From assembly GCA_016617855.1 (NCBI GenBank), contig JAECUM010003680.1, positions 62,001 through 126,000 of the forward strand: a DNA stretch of 64,000 nt, in the 5' to 3' direction. Positions within the stretch are counted from its first letter, which is position 1. Each line of letters starts with the position of its first letter. The position numbers and the translations under genes are program-made. This document shows positions 20,798 to 29,868 of this stretch, one piece after another. The stretch is from Megalonaias nervosa. Lineage: Eukaryota; Mollusca; Bivalvia; Unionida; Unionidae. The notes below the pieces were generated by a model. That model made no database searches. It was not told the origin of the DNA and worked only from the letters and a program-made list of their open reading frames with translations.

Positions 20798-22930
20798 TCC
20801 GCAATTTCAACGTTGGCAGATTCAGAATAACTAATTATATTTTCATGTTTTATTCTGCATTCGCCCCATGATGCATGATTGTTAATATGCAATTGTTTTA
20901 ACGAATCCGCATATTTTTTATTTATATAAAATGAATCTGTCGCGACTCTGACTGCATAACGAGGAAATCTGTTTATCATTGATAATAGATTTATCGAAAC
21001 GTACGCTAGCATCGAAGATCTTAAATGAGTAAACTGCGGTGACTCGCCATCAGGAAAGCTCACAATTGTACCTAATTTACTTCCGTCTGATAAATAAGCA
21101 TTACTTCGACTTATAAATGTGCTTTTTTCCGTTGTATCAGCAATTATAAAATCGAGTTCAGCATCGTCCATAATTAATCTTGCACACATTCGTTTATGAT
21201 CATATGATCCTCCTTGCATAAATTTACCGATTATTTTTCTGCCGAGATCTTTTGCAAATTTCTTATCACTTTCTCTCCTGCATTCACGTATATTATTAGT
21301 AATTTTAACAATATCATCTTCTTTAAGATTAGGAAAATCTCTCCTAGCATCATTAATATTAAATATATCCCGTTCTGGCAACCAAACTTGTTTCTGCACG
21401 CGGTATGATATAATTGCTTCACTCACGCTCAACGACACTAAAATTCCAGCATCAAGCATGTACTGTATTAGTACTATTGGAGCCCGACATTTTTCTGAAA
21501 AATGTCTTCCAAACCACGCATAAACGATCGGATGGAGATCCCCGTAAAACTCGAACGACTCTATACAGGCGAATCCGGTTAAGTCAAAATCTGGTAAGGG
21601 TCCGTTTATTTCAACTCTGGTCATCTCGTGTGTCGGATGTCCAAATCTCTTAAAGTATCCAGAGCATTCTCCGTATCCAAGAAAACTTCCAGGATAACAT
21701 GCTACCATATCAACTGAGATAACGTCTCTATAATCGTATTTAGTATTCCACAATCTACCATCTCCGTATTCCACACAACTGTGTTGGACATCTTCAAGAA
21801 ATTCCAATCGTGTCGGTTTCCATGAATTTTTCTCCTGAGCAGCGTGAGCAGCAACTGATGGAACGGTAAAACAATTATTCAGTAATTGTCCAACCTTAAT
21901 ATCATCAGTGGTATATTTTAATGCAAGATTTTTCATTTCTTCGTGGAGAGATTATGTACGATAAATATCACCATTAGATCGTACAAACTGATCATGAAAA
22001 TCATATTCCGAACTTTGAAACAGCCAAACAGATACAGAGTCAATTTTACTGATATTTCTGATAAAATCAAATACATGACCATTATAAAATTTAACCGTTC
22101 TGTTTCGTGGAAATATTGTTACTGCCACAGTCCATGCATGTGCGTTATGATCAATAATATCTATCGAAGCTCCTCTTGATTCATATTTCGATTTGTACAA
22201 AATCTCTCCGGTTAACGTCTTCACTGTTATTGGGAATTTTAATTTCTTTCCCAGCTCAGCAATGTCGCTGATAGACGCTCCGGTATCTTTAACTGCTTCT
22301 GCCCACGTATTTATTTTTTTACGTCGTAAATCCGTTAAACCGTTTCCGCGTATCGCGTTTGTGAAGTGTTCTGTAACCCGTTCAGCTACACAATTTATCC
22401 TCGTTGATGCTGTCAGCGATGACAGTTTCATAGGTTTGAGATCCCCAACGTTAGGTTTATTATTTAACGGATATGTTGCGTACACAACCGCAGTCACAGT
22501 ATATGCTCGTTCGTAATATGGTTTGTCAATACCAGTAAATATTCCTGGCCTGGACTTTTTACTGAGAATAATATTATTTCCTGACTGCATGTGGACAGAA
22601 TCACGTTTGTCACGGATGATCCAAGTGTCATCGTCTGTCTTTACAATACATTTTATTAAAATAAAATATCTCTGAACATCAAGGTAGTCAATAATCTCTC
22701 TTCCTCGTTTGTCATTCATTACATTGACAGTATTTCCAATTCTGAATGTCGACCACACATGAGCCGCACCATCGTCGCGAAATGGCTTCACGGATACGTT
22801 TAGTTATATCTTTATTCGTTAAAGCCAGATCTTGCATCGGAAAACTAAATTTATATTTCGGCAATCTGTCAAGATCAAATCTAGCTCCCGCCGAAACGGC
22901 GGAAGGTTCAATTGTGGATAATTCCTGCAT
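20788..22930 (-). pseudogene. POLB: Protein-primed-type family B DNA polymerase, broken
   Basis: The natural start appears to be the ATG at 22930. A first frame runs to about 22795, where a frameshift leads to a 279-codon frame. That frame stops at TAA (21952-21954) and reopens in the same frame for 382 codons. That last piece (counted from the ATG at 21936) holds the polymerase motifs: A, ISVDMVACYPGSF (73-85, Asp76); B, GRKIIGKFMQGG (232-243); and C, VRVATDSFYI (329-338, with ATDS in place of the usual DTDS). I could not assign exonuclease motifs confidently in the N-terminal piece. A further frameshift near 20790 connects to the helicase. Function by family: replication of the linear element from its termini. 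Confidence 0.9.
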
Positions 22931-22981
22931 TATTATAATTAAGACAAATACATATTTAAATTGAATTTTAATTATATATAT

Positions 22982-23298
22982 ATGATTCAAACAAAGAATC
23001 AATGCCACTGGCTCAAAATCGGATATACTTCTCCTTGTAACAAAACTTGCGTAAACAAATTCTGCGGTTATCATATGCAATGTGTTAGATATGGGAAGTA
23101 TAGGACCAAAACCGTATGTACGGTGTGGTGTTGGAGTCAGAGGAAAAACTCAGCTGTGTGTGCAATATGGTGGTAAAAAATACAGAGAGCTGAAACGATA
23201 TTACGATAAAAAAAAATAACACTTTAACATCGTCAGGTGAATCTCCTATAAAAACCAAAGAAGATTATCTCGCTAGATTTTCAAAAATGATGATTTAA
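22982..23298 (+). pseudogene. Small Cys-rich protein, frameshifted
   Basis: The first frame from the ATG at 22982 has a Cys/His-rich stretch (HWLKIGYTSP, then CNKTCVNKFCGYHMQC) that could bind zinc. Near 23090-23100 the sense moves to another frame with GPKPYVRCGVGVRGKTQLC and KKYRELKRYY. At the A-run (23207-23216) it moves again, to a basic tail ending KEDYLARFSKMMI and TAA at 23296-23298. It appears to be one gene of roughly 100 codons with two frameshifts. It is divergent from PolB, with about 50 bp between start codons. I recognise the style as a small zinc-binding Polinton protein but cannot give a function. Confidence 0.55.
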
Positions 23299-23319
23299 AC
23301 GAATAATATTAGTATATAA

Positions 23320-23829
23320 ATGGAGCAAAATGAGTTTGTAACGCATCCAATCATTAAAAATTATGAAGCAACTCGTGATGGTGTAATTAGGCACTGCAGA
23401 TTAAAAAAACCAGTCGGTAGAGTTATTAATACTGGATATTTTGGATTTAATACCAGTGAAAATAAAACTTATTTATCACATAGGTTCATCTACGAATGTT
23501 TTGATGGGGTCATTAAAGATGGACTTGTAATAGATCACATCAGTGGTGATAAACTTGATAACTCACTTGATAACTTGCGAATTGTTACACAAAGTCAAAA
23601 TTGCAAGTCCGGAAATTCTGGCGGCGCACGATACGCAAGGGCTGTTAAATCTGTAAATACAGATGGCGAAGAAATTATATTTAAATCAATTAATTCTGCT
23701 GGTAAATATTTTAACATAGTACCACCTTCAGTAAAATGCGTGGCAGATAATATCACAAAATCTGCATTTTCAAAAACATTTGGACAAAAAATCAAATTCG
23801 AGTATGTTCTTATAGTATCAGATGATTAA
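23320..23829 (+). CDS. Free-standing HNH endonuclease with NUMOD1 domain
   Basis: 169 aa, intact. An N-terminal NUMOD4-like or beta segment (residues 8-50) leads into LSHRFIYECF (52-61) and an HNH_3 core, IDHISGDKLDNSLDNLRIVT (71-90), with His73 and Asn81/Asn85. Residues 108-142 match a NUMOD1 DNA-binding repeat (FKSINSAGKYFNIVPPSV). This architecture is typical of homing endonucleases of phages and giant viruses. It is not part of the canonical Polinton set, so it may be a selfish gene, or may promote recombination of the element. TAGTATATAA 10 bp upstream of the ATG could be a TATA-type promoter. The next small ORF overlaps its stop. Confidence 0.85.
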   Translation: MEQNEFVTHPIIKNYEATRDGVIRHCRLKKPVGRVINTGYFGFNTSENKTYLSHRFIYECFDGVIKDGLVIDHISGDKLDNSLDNLRIVTQSQNCKSGNSGGARYARAVKSVNTDGEEIIFKSINSAGKYFNIVPPSVKCVADNITKSAFSKTFGQKIKFEYVLIVSDD

Positions 23830-23947
23830 GCGAGACAACTCCGTCAAGGATAACTTAGTAAATCAAGCAGTTGTCGTGCTTGTTGTACTAATGACAGCAA
23901 TATATTGCGAATTTTGGTCAAAACGGAACCCACATTGCTTTGAGTAA
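23822..23947 (+). CDS. 41-aa single-pass membrane peptide
   Basis: Its ATG overlaps the last 8 bp of the HNH gene (ATGATTAA arrangement). Basic N-terminus (MIKRDNSVKD), then one hydrophobic segment (AVVVLVVLMTAIY, residues 16-28), then a basic Cys-containing tail. The length suits a small viral membrane peptide (for example viroporin- or holin-like), but that is only a suggestion. It could be chance in a short frame. Confidence 0.4.
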   Translation: MIKRDNSVKDNLVNQAVVVLVVLMTAIYCEFWSKRNPHCFE

Positions 23948-24585
23948 GTATCGATATATCTTTCCTTATTGTATGTGCTATTTCGTCCATAAATAAATAT
24001 ATCGTTCATAAAAATGATATGTAATTGTGTGTACACTAGTCAGCAGCAAAATCCATTTGTCTTCAAAATACATGTATGTAACACAACAATAGAGATTTGA
24101 ATGCCCCATAGGACACTAATGTTTCCAAGAAGCCCATTGAATGTAGCTAATTTGTGTTACTATTACACAGAAACACATTTACTAAGAACAAGCTAATCCG
24201 ATAACCTGAGTCACATATTGTCTATGTTAGATTATATCGACTAATATATCTCAACAGTGAATAAATGTATACATCAGCAAGTTATTTTTATACATAAGTA
24301 TGGCATGTGTTCATGTAACTGATCGATGTTTTAGTATCCTTGGTAATGGTTGATGAATACAGACTTTTAACTCGGCAGAAATGCGGGTCTTATATCTATA
24401 GATTTCTCAATTTAACAGTGTATTTTGGAAATTGAAATAAATTCACATTTTACAATAATTGTGATTTTATTAAGAAATCCGCACTACAGTTTACAATAAT
24501 TGTGATTTTATTCTGTATACTGTAAGTGCCTGCGCAGTATTAGGTAACTATATAATAATTTTTTTAACATATATATAGGGAAATC
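23948..24585. other. Gene-free stretch of the Polinton centre
   Basis: AT-rich. A direct repeat TTTACAATAATTGTGATTTT occurs at about 24451 and 24491. No ORF of note. Confidence 0.6.
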
Positions 24586-24660
24586 CGGTGGTCGATTGCT
24601 AACGCGTTGGATTCTCGTACTCGAGGTCCGTGGTTCGATTCTCGTGACCGGCACATTGTC
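24586..24660 (+). repeat. tRNA-like sequence (SINE head or pol III promoter)
   Basis: CCGGT...ACCGG can pair as an acceptor-like stem, GGTTCGATTCTC is a good B box, and GGTCGATTGCTAACGCG is a weak A box. The D and anticodon arms do not fold well, so it is not called a functional tRNA. It probably derives from a tRNA SINE, or serves as a pol III promoter for the adjacent hairpin. Confidence 0.4.
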
Positions 24661-24711
24661 GGCGAGGGCGAAATTATGCCAAAATGCTCTTATTTAGTGG
24701 GGCTCCGGCCA

Positions 24712-24839
24712 GCCCTTCTGCGTTTCAATAGAAAATTTGTACACTCTCCATCATGTCACTTGGTGGGTGTGTTTTTTCACACTCCCCGGGTTGATTACGG
24801 GGGAGAGTGTGCAAATTTGTATTGAACGTAGAGAAGGCC
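24712..24839. repeat. Long imperfect hairpin
   Basis: The arms are about 24712-24749 and 24802-24839. GCCCTTCTGCGTTTCAATAG pairs with the TATTGAACGTAGAGAAGG side, and ACACTCTCC with GGAGAGTGT. The loop region carries CACACTCCCC. It lies directly between the tRNA-like sequence and the tandem array. Confidence 0.75.
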
Positions 24840-24849
24840 CGTTGTACAT

Positions 24850-25390
24850 GTCTGTCCTTAAGATAAGTTTATATGTAACTGTGCTGTCCTAGGATAAGTC
24901 AGTTAAGTTCTTAGAATTAAGTTTATATGTAACTGTGCTGTCCTAAAGTTATAAGTTCTTAGAATTAAGTTTATATGTAACCTCTGATCCTGCTAGGATG
25001 TCATTTGGCAACCTAGGGGGTCACATGGGGTTAAACTGTGCTGTCCTAGGATAAGTTATTTAAGTTCTTAGAATTAAGTTTATATGTAACCTCTGATCCT
25101 GCTAGGATGTTCTTTGACAACCTAAGGGGTCACATGGGGTTAAACTGTGCTGTCCTAGGATACGTTTATATGTAACCTCTGATCCTGCTAGGATGTTCTT
25201 TGACAACCTAGGAGGTCACATGAGGTTGTATAAAACTGTGCTGTCCGTTTCGTCTGATTTCGAATTTCCTCTGATCCTGCTAGGATGTCATTTGGCAACC
25301 TAAGGGGTCACATGGGGATTAATTCAAATGCCCCTGAACTTGCTAGGATGTTGTTTGACAACCTAGGAGTTCACATGGGGTTGTGTTGTG
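24850..25390 (+). repeat. Tandem array at the Polinton midpoint
   Basis: Five diverged units of about 60-108 bp start near 24981, 25090, 25176, 25268 and 25331. Each contains CTGATCCTGCTAGGATGT (the last has CTGAACTTGCTAGGATGT), GACAACCTAGG and GTCACATGGGG. Half-units with AAACTGTGCTGTCCTAGGAT precede them from about 24860. Short palindromes (CCTAGG, ATCCTGCTAGGAT) recur. The exact element midpoint, 25316, lies in the fourth unit. Confidence 0.9.
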
Positions 25391-25482
25391 ATTATATGTT
25401 TTATAAACTTTTATTATTCAGAAATATGTTTTATCATTCTGATTTAGAAATATTTTTATTTTAAACAAACATTTATAATATA

Positions 25483-25893
25483 ATGAATTCTGAAAATATT
25501 AATGTTATTATTTCTGCGATTAAAAAATTACAGCACAACGGTATAAATATATCTGATAATCTTAATCCTGAAAAAATTCTGTGTGATTTTGAATCATTAG
25601 AACAACGGAAATTAGAAAATAGATATACTTTGCCATCTGATTATAAATTCATGAAGTTTATCCAGCAGGTAATGTTACAGTCGCTGGCAACAGTTACAGA
25701 TAATCAGGTAAAGCTGTTTGTACCTCTCTCACAAGCTATTGACAAAATTAAGTTAGAATTATCTCATGAATACGAACAGAAAAAGATTGTGAACTTTCGT
25801 ATAAGACAGTTAAGGGAGCATTGTGAAAATGAAAGTGATAATGAAGGTGGAGTCAATGTGGTAATGGCTAAACAAAATCCCTGGCAAAATTGA
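25483..25893 (+). CDS. Polinton protein of unknown function, 136 aa
   Basis: Intact frame preceded by an AT-rich leader and facing the capsid cassette. It is predicted mostly helical and polar, with a charged central coiled-coil-like segment (LSQAIDKIKLELSHEYEQKK) and an acidic C-terminal patch (ENESDNEGG). No Cys motif, signal or membrane segment. Not recognised. It could be a regulator or an accessory virion protein. Confidence 0.55.
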   Translation: MNSENINVIISAIKKLQHNGINISDNLNPEKILCDFESLEQRKLENRYTLPSDYKFMKFIQQVMLQSLATVTDNQVKLFVPLSQAIDKIKLELSHEYEQKKIVNFRIRQLREHCENESDNEGGVNVVMAKQNPWQN

Positions 25894-26046
25894 CAGTATA
25901 CAGTTTATTTATTTACTTGTGATATAATATTTATTTATTTTTTTATTTAGATTCCGATAATTACGATTTACCCCAGTAAAAAAAATTGATTCTGATCCGA
26001 ATTAGAGTCGGATATTTTTTTTTTTTTTTGGTTTTACGATGACGCA
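25894..26046. other. Convergent intergenic region
   Basis: AT-rich gap with T/A-runs (26019-26030) between the plus-strand unknown gene and the end of the minus-strand penton-like gene. Confidence 0.6.
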
Positions 26047-27476
26047 TTATGAGCGTACATACAGATTAATACTTAAAACCTCATTTCGCAAATCCAAAAT
26101 GTGTCCAGCCTGGTCTATAAGTTTAAAATGTATTCTTGATAATAACGGATTATATACACGTAGATAAACGGGGTTAATTGGCTCAGATACAATTAACCAC
26201 CCAGGCGGAGCTTGAGGTGTGAATGAATATAATATATATCCTTGCTCCGCAGTACCACTTTTTGAAAGACTTGATAGCTGCCATCAATTACATCACATAC
26301 TAGATTGACTGCGATTGTTGATGTTATATTAACAATACCCGCCGAGATATGACGGCCTCCACCATGTGGATCGTTATTATGTTTAAGAATAACCGGTGGT
26401 GGGGCTTTTTTTTCCATGATTCAATTACTCCGGGATAATATTCTTCAATAAGATCAGTTAATGATTTTTTCATTTCAGCGTTATTTAAATCTGGTATAAT
26501 AAATGTTCTAAATTCTTCTTCTGTTATTTTATAAAATTTAAGAAAAAAATCTTTTAAAATTGTATTATCATCTTTTTTTTTACAAAATAAATTAGAGCAT
26601 CATTGACATGTCGTAAGTCGCAAATAATTTGATTTAAATGTTTTTTTGTTTCGATTATCTGATTTTTTACATCTTCACTATAAAATTGTGTTAATGATAA
26701 AAATAAATTTTTTAATTTAGTTAATGTATTATTAAACTCCTCATTATTATGGTATTTCCATACTTTAACTGCATTATCAGCAATTTCAGTAACAGTAATA
26801 TTTTTATCTTGATAAAAAGTATATTTAATAAAAGATTGAGATCTGAAAAGGAAATATTTACCATAAAGTTCAAATTTTTGATCACTGACATTATTAAATG
26901 GTGGTAATCTTAAATATTCTGGATTTTTTATATATTTTCTTTCGCATGTCTTAAATTCTTCTCGTTTTAGTTCTGTAGAATCGCTAGAGAATGCGTTGCG
27001 TTCCATTCCTGGGGGAACATCAGGCCATCCTAACACTGATTTGATTGAACTTTGATAAATATCTACAACATAATCAGGGGAATTTATGATAATGTTGGTT
27101 CGTAAACAGTAATTGCTATTTTGGATTCTTTTCCTGTAATAGATTTAATTCTACGTTGGAACTCATCATTAATCTGTTCTATTTGATAACTGCCGGTTGA
27201 AATTCCAACAACTTGCCAATCAGGAGTTACATCAGGTTTATTCTTATTTGCAAATACCAGTGAATGATTTGCTGGTAGTCCACCAAACGATTTTGACCTG
27301 ATATTTGGCCAGCTATGATAAACTCGTAATTGTGCTAATGCTATTTCACTTGCTGGAATTGCAGTTGGAAAGTTAACGCTAAATTCAGGATTGGTCGGAC
27401 TTAATGATATCATTGTAGTTTTTGATGGCGTTGTATTAGTGACAATCTGTTGTAATAGTTCGCGCGATCTTGACAT
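26047..27476 (-). pseudogene. Penton-like/minor capsid protein with a helical insert, frameshifted
   Basis: Starts at the ATG at 27476. The first frame (130 codons) has the SLSPTNPEF and LRVYHSWPNI strands of a beta-rich capsid family found in Polintons. A shift near 27090 joins a frame with INSPDYVVDIYQSSIKSVL and GWPDVPPGMERNAF. After it comes a lysine-rich helical region (27000 to about 26410) that looks inserted, since the beta-type sequence resumes afterwards (SAGIVNITSTIAVNL, near 26330). Shifts in A-runs near 26570 and 26410 and one near 26245 lead to a C-terminal beta block (WLIVSEPINPVYLRVYN) and TAA at 26047-26049. The penton role is inferred from position, size and beta character. 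Confidence 0.6.
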
Positions 27477-27478
27477 TA

Positions 27479-28102
27479 TTATTTAAAATACTCTGTATTT
27501 AATTTTTTTAATAGAACGCGTTGCATTCCCTCGGGGACTTTTTGATCATTTATTTTATCACCTAGAACGCTCTGCGTTCCGTGGCTATGAGTGACTTCGT
27601 CACTAGAATCGCTAGTGATTCTGAATGCTTCATCATAAATTTTCATTGTTGTCATGAACTCCTCATCGGATATTTTACCATCACTGAGATACGCCGAAAG
27701 ATACGATGATAGTTTAATGCATGCAGACACCGACGTGTGTAGTTTTATTATATACTCGTGTAATTTTGTGTTTGTACATGTAGCTATCTTCTTTGCGATA
27801 ATACTACGGATACCTGCGCATGTTGTTGCCGTTGAAACGACAATTGTTACAACTGCAGGTGCTGTCATTGTTATTGTTGATAATAATAATCCGGTTCCAG
27901 CAATAATAGCAGAAACTGAGTAAACAATTATATCAATGATAACCACACGCCTGCGATATTTTTTTACCTTTACTGTATAATCGTCGACGATATTTTTTAG
28001 TTTGGTTTGACACTCACATACTTGATTATATCTGTAACGATCCACGTCAATAAGTGACTCCGTCACTAGGGTTTGATTCATTATACTTAATGACGTTGTC
28101 AT
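27479..28102 (-). CDS. Two-pass membrane protein, 207 aa
   Basis: Intact frame that starts at ATG 28102 and ends 2 bp before the penton-like gene. N-terminal 50 residues polar, then two adjacent hydrophobic segments (about 53-78 and 80-100; VVIIDIIVYSVSAIIAGTG starts the first), then an amphipathic helical region with DGKISDEEF and an acidic tail. The helical-hairpin architecture suggests insertion into a virion or host membrane. The C-terminal tail is built largely from palindromic inserts (27514-27528, 27565-27579, 27590-27604, 27605-27622). No enzymatic motif; the family is seen with Polintons by my recollection only. Confidence 0.6.
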   Translation of the reverse strand: MTTSLSIMNQTLVTESLIDVDRYRYNQVCECQTKLKNIVDDYTVKVKKYRRRVVIIDIIVYSVSAIIAGTGLLLSTITMTAPAVVTIVVSTATTCAGIRSIIAKKIATCTNTKLHEYIIKLHTSVSACIKLSSYLSAYLSDGKISDEEFMTTMKIYDEAFRITSDSSDEVTHSHGTQSVLGDKINDQKVPEGMQRVLLKKLNTEYFK

Positions 28103-28148
28103 TTAATTAAGTAATTAATTGAGGAGTTTCAGCTACGAATTCCAGACA

Positions 28149-29184
28149 TCACCAGTAACGTTTCGGGGGCATTTCCGTTGATGTCAACGTAAATGTTTCT
28201 TTGATGTTCTTATTTAGCATCAACAGTAGAGGATTATAATGTACATTCGGTGATGATGAAGAGGCCGCAGTAATTTCCAAACCGTACATAGACAGCCTGT
28301 AGAACCTAATTACTTCTGCGGTATGTTCGAGGCTGTTATCGCGCGGTGTCCATGTTGATGATCCTGATGCTACTGTGGACACGATATTGTTAATTTGTTT
28401 GTGTGAAATTTTAACAAGATTAGTTTTTTCGATGATATTAGGAATTCCACTAACAATATCGTTGAGTTTTGTTAATGTCAGCAAGTTTTATGTCAACAGT
28501 TGGTGGACTTCCAAAAAATTCATTAATAGATCTGTTTATGTTTCTACGAAAATTTAAGAACGTTCGTACGTGATTAGAAAAATCAGTTCTAAATGCGGTC
28601 ATTTCATCGTTGATTGTTGTTAATGATGTCATTTGATCGCTAGCGATATCATCGATGTATTTTTTCGTTGCAGCGTCGAAATCTGATTCTGGTGTTCCAA
28701 GATTATTAATATCATTATTATTCATGTTGAGAAATGCACACATTATACCACCGTTGACTAATACGTACTTAGATTCTTGATCATCGACGTATTTTTTTGT
28801 TGCTGCGTCTGTATCTGCGGTTGGGTTTCCAAGGTATGTAATTTTATTTTGATTCATGATAATCTTACCAGTAAATAAATCACCAGCTCGCTTGATAAAA
28901 TCGTTAACTGACTTACCGGAATCTTGTATTTTACCTTGATCAGCAAAAGTAACGATATTATTAACAACCGCGGTGGGAATTCTTATAAGTATATCTGACA
29001 GTTGTATATTACTTGTTTTTAATCGTTCTTGTTTATCCTGAAAAACAACGACTTCATTTTGATCCACACTTGTGATATTTAATAAATCATCGGTTTCATT
29101 TCTGAGCTGATCAAGAGTTGCATATTTAGATAAATCGACTTGCTGCTGAGCTTTGCAAGAAGATCTTCCATAAATATCTACCAT
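28149..29184 (-). pseudogene. Phage-like fibre protein, one frameshift
   Basis: Starts at ATG 29184. The 244-codon first frame carries two copies of a repeat well known in phage tail fibres: MNQNKITYLGNPTADTDAA (110-128, continuing TKKYVDD) and NMNNNDINNLGTPESDFDAA (153-172, continuing TKKYIDD). A helical neck follows. A frameshift close to 28478-28486 joins the C-terminal part, a 110-codon beta-rich domain ending TLTSTEMPPKRYW at 28149. The C-terminal domain could be a receptor-binding head. It follows the protease by 8 bp. Expected role: trimeric surface fibre or attachment protein, by inference. Confidence 0.7.
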
Positions 29185-29192
29185 TATATTTA

Positions 29193-29741
29193 CTAATATC
29201 TGTTTAAAATGTCTGCAGAACGCTGAGCATTCTGGCTATGCCTGTAGTGTTCTGTGGTATATTCGTGTACGACTTTATGAGGTGGTTTTCCTGGCGGTGC
29301 CAGTGAAATTTCGTCGAGTACAGCGAGGGTTTCACGGCCACATACCGGTGGATCTGTTAATTTTTGTGTTGGTAATGTTGAATACCAGATCTTAGAACGC
29401 ATCGAGTTCTTACTTTGCATAGCAGTACTTCGTACTGTGCTAACATATTTTAAAATTTCTTTTGGTGGCGCCAACCCATACGAATCAAAATAAATTATTC
29501 CACGCGGATTAATTGCATATGCAACCCAATGAGTACCTGGGCCAGAGTTTTTATCGAGATTAATAATACCAGATTCATGTTGCATTGCAACGGTGGGTAA
29601 TTGATCACACATAAAAACACCTCTGAAGTTTTTTATATTCAGTTGCTTAGCAGCATTAAGTAAATCAAAATTAGGCATAGGAAGAATCATCGAACTCGGT
29701 GACGAAGTCACCGGGGCAGTCTTAGACCTTTTCCGTACCAT
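29193..29741 (-). CDS. PRO: Adenovirus-type cysteine protease (adenain)
   Basis: 182 aa from the ATG at 29741. The catalytic order His-acid-Cys is visible: GPGTHWVAYAI (His71), IIYFDSYGLAPP (Asp86), and LTDPPVCGRETL (Cys134) with Gln126 upstream as the likely oxyanion residue. NFDLLNAAKQLNIKNFRGVF (24-43) is the N-terminal signature of Polinton proteases. By family knowledge it cleaves capsid precursors during maturation. The frame remains open far upstream of the ATG through an SK-rich repeated segment (see 29720-29868), so the true start is uncertain. Intact. Confidence 0.88.
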   Translation of the reverse strand: MVRKRSKTAPVTSSPSSMILPMPNFDLLNAAKQLNIKNFRGVFMCDQLPTVAMQHESGIINLDKNSGPGTHWVAYAINPRGIIYFDSYGLAPPKEILKYVSTVRSTAMQSKNSMRSKIWYSTLPTQKLTDPPVCGRETLAVLDEISLAPPGKPPHKVVHEYTTEHYRHSQNAQRSADILNRY

Positions 29742-29868
29742 GAATATGGGGTCCCTGGAAGTCTTAGACCGCGACCGTATGCTGGGCCTGATAATCTTAG
29801 ACCGCCCGGCTGTGGCACGTTTGGAGCTCTTAGACGTCTTCCGTGTTGTTTTGCCTGTGATTTTTTTT
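29720..29868 (-). repeat. In-frame SK/RSK-rich repeat upstream of the protease
   Basis: Four copies of TCTTAGAC (29720, 29762, 29795, 29828; spacings 42, 33, 33) read on the minus strand as S-K in a basic stretch (GRSKIIRPSIRSRSKTSR). The frame is continuous with the protease, and continuous across a 12-A run (29861-29872) with the pX-like gene if that run is one base off. It could be a basic, core-protein-like C-terminus of pX or an N-terminal leader of the protease. Confidence 0.5.

Noticed and set aside
21943..22516. Plus-strand ORFs over the PolB region (21943-22179, 22193-22516)
   Set aside because: Shadows antisense to the conserved PolB frame.
24586..24660. Functional tRNA gene in the Polinton
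   Set aside because: The T arm is good, but the D and anticodon arms do not form standard stems; kept only as tRNA-like.
24850..25390. CRISPR-like array
   Set aside because: Repeats are long, unequal and diverged, with no uniform spacers, and the host is eukaryotic.
27654..27923. 89-codon plus-strand ORF
   Set aside because: Antisense shadow of the two-pass membrane protein gene.
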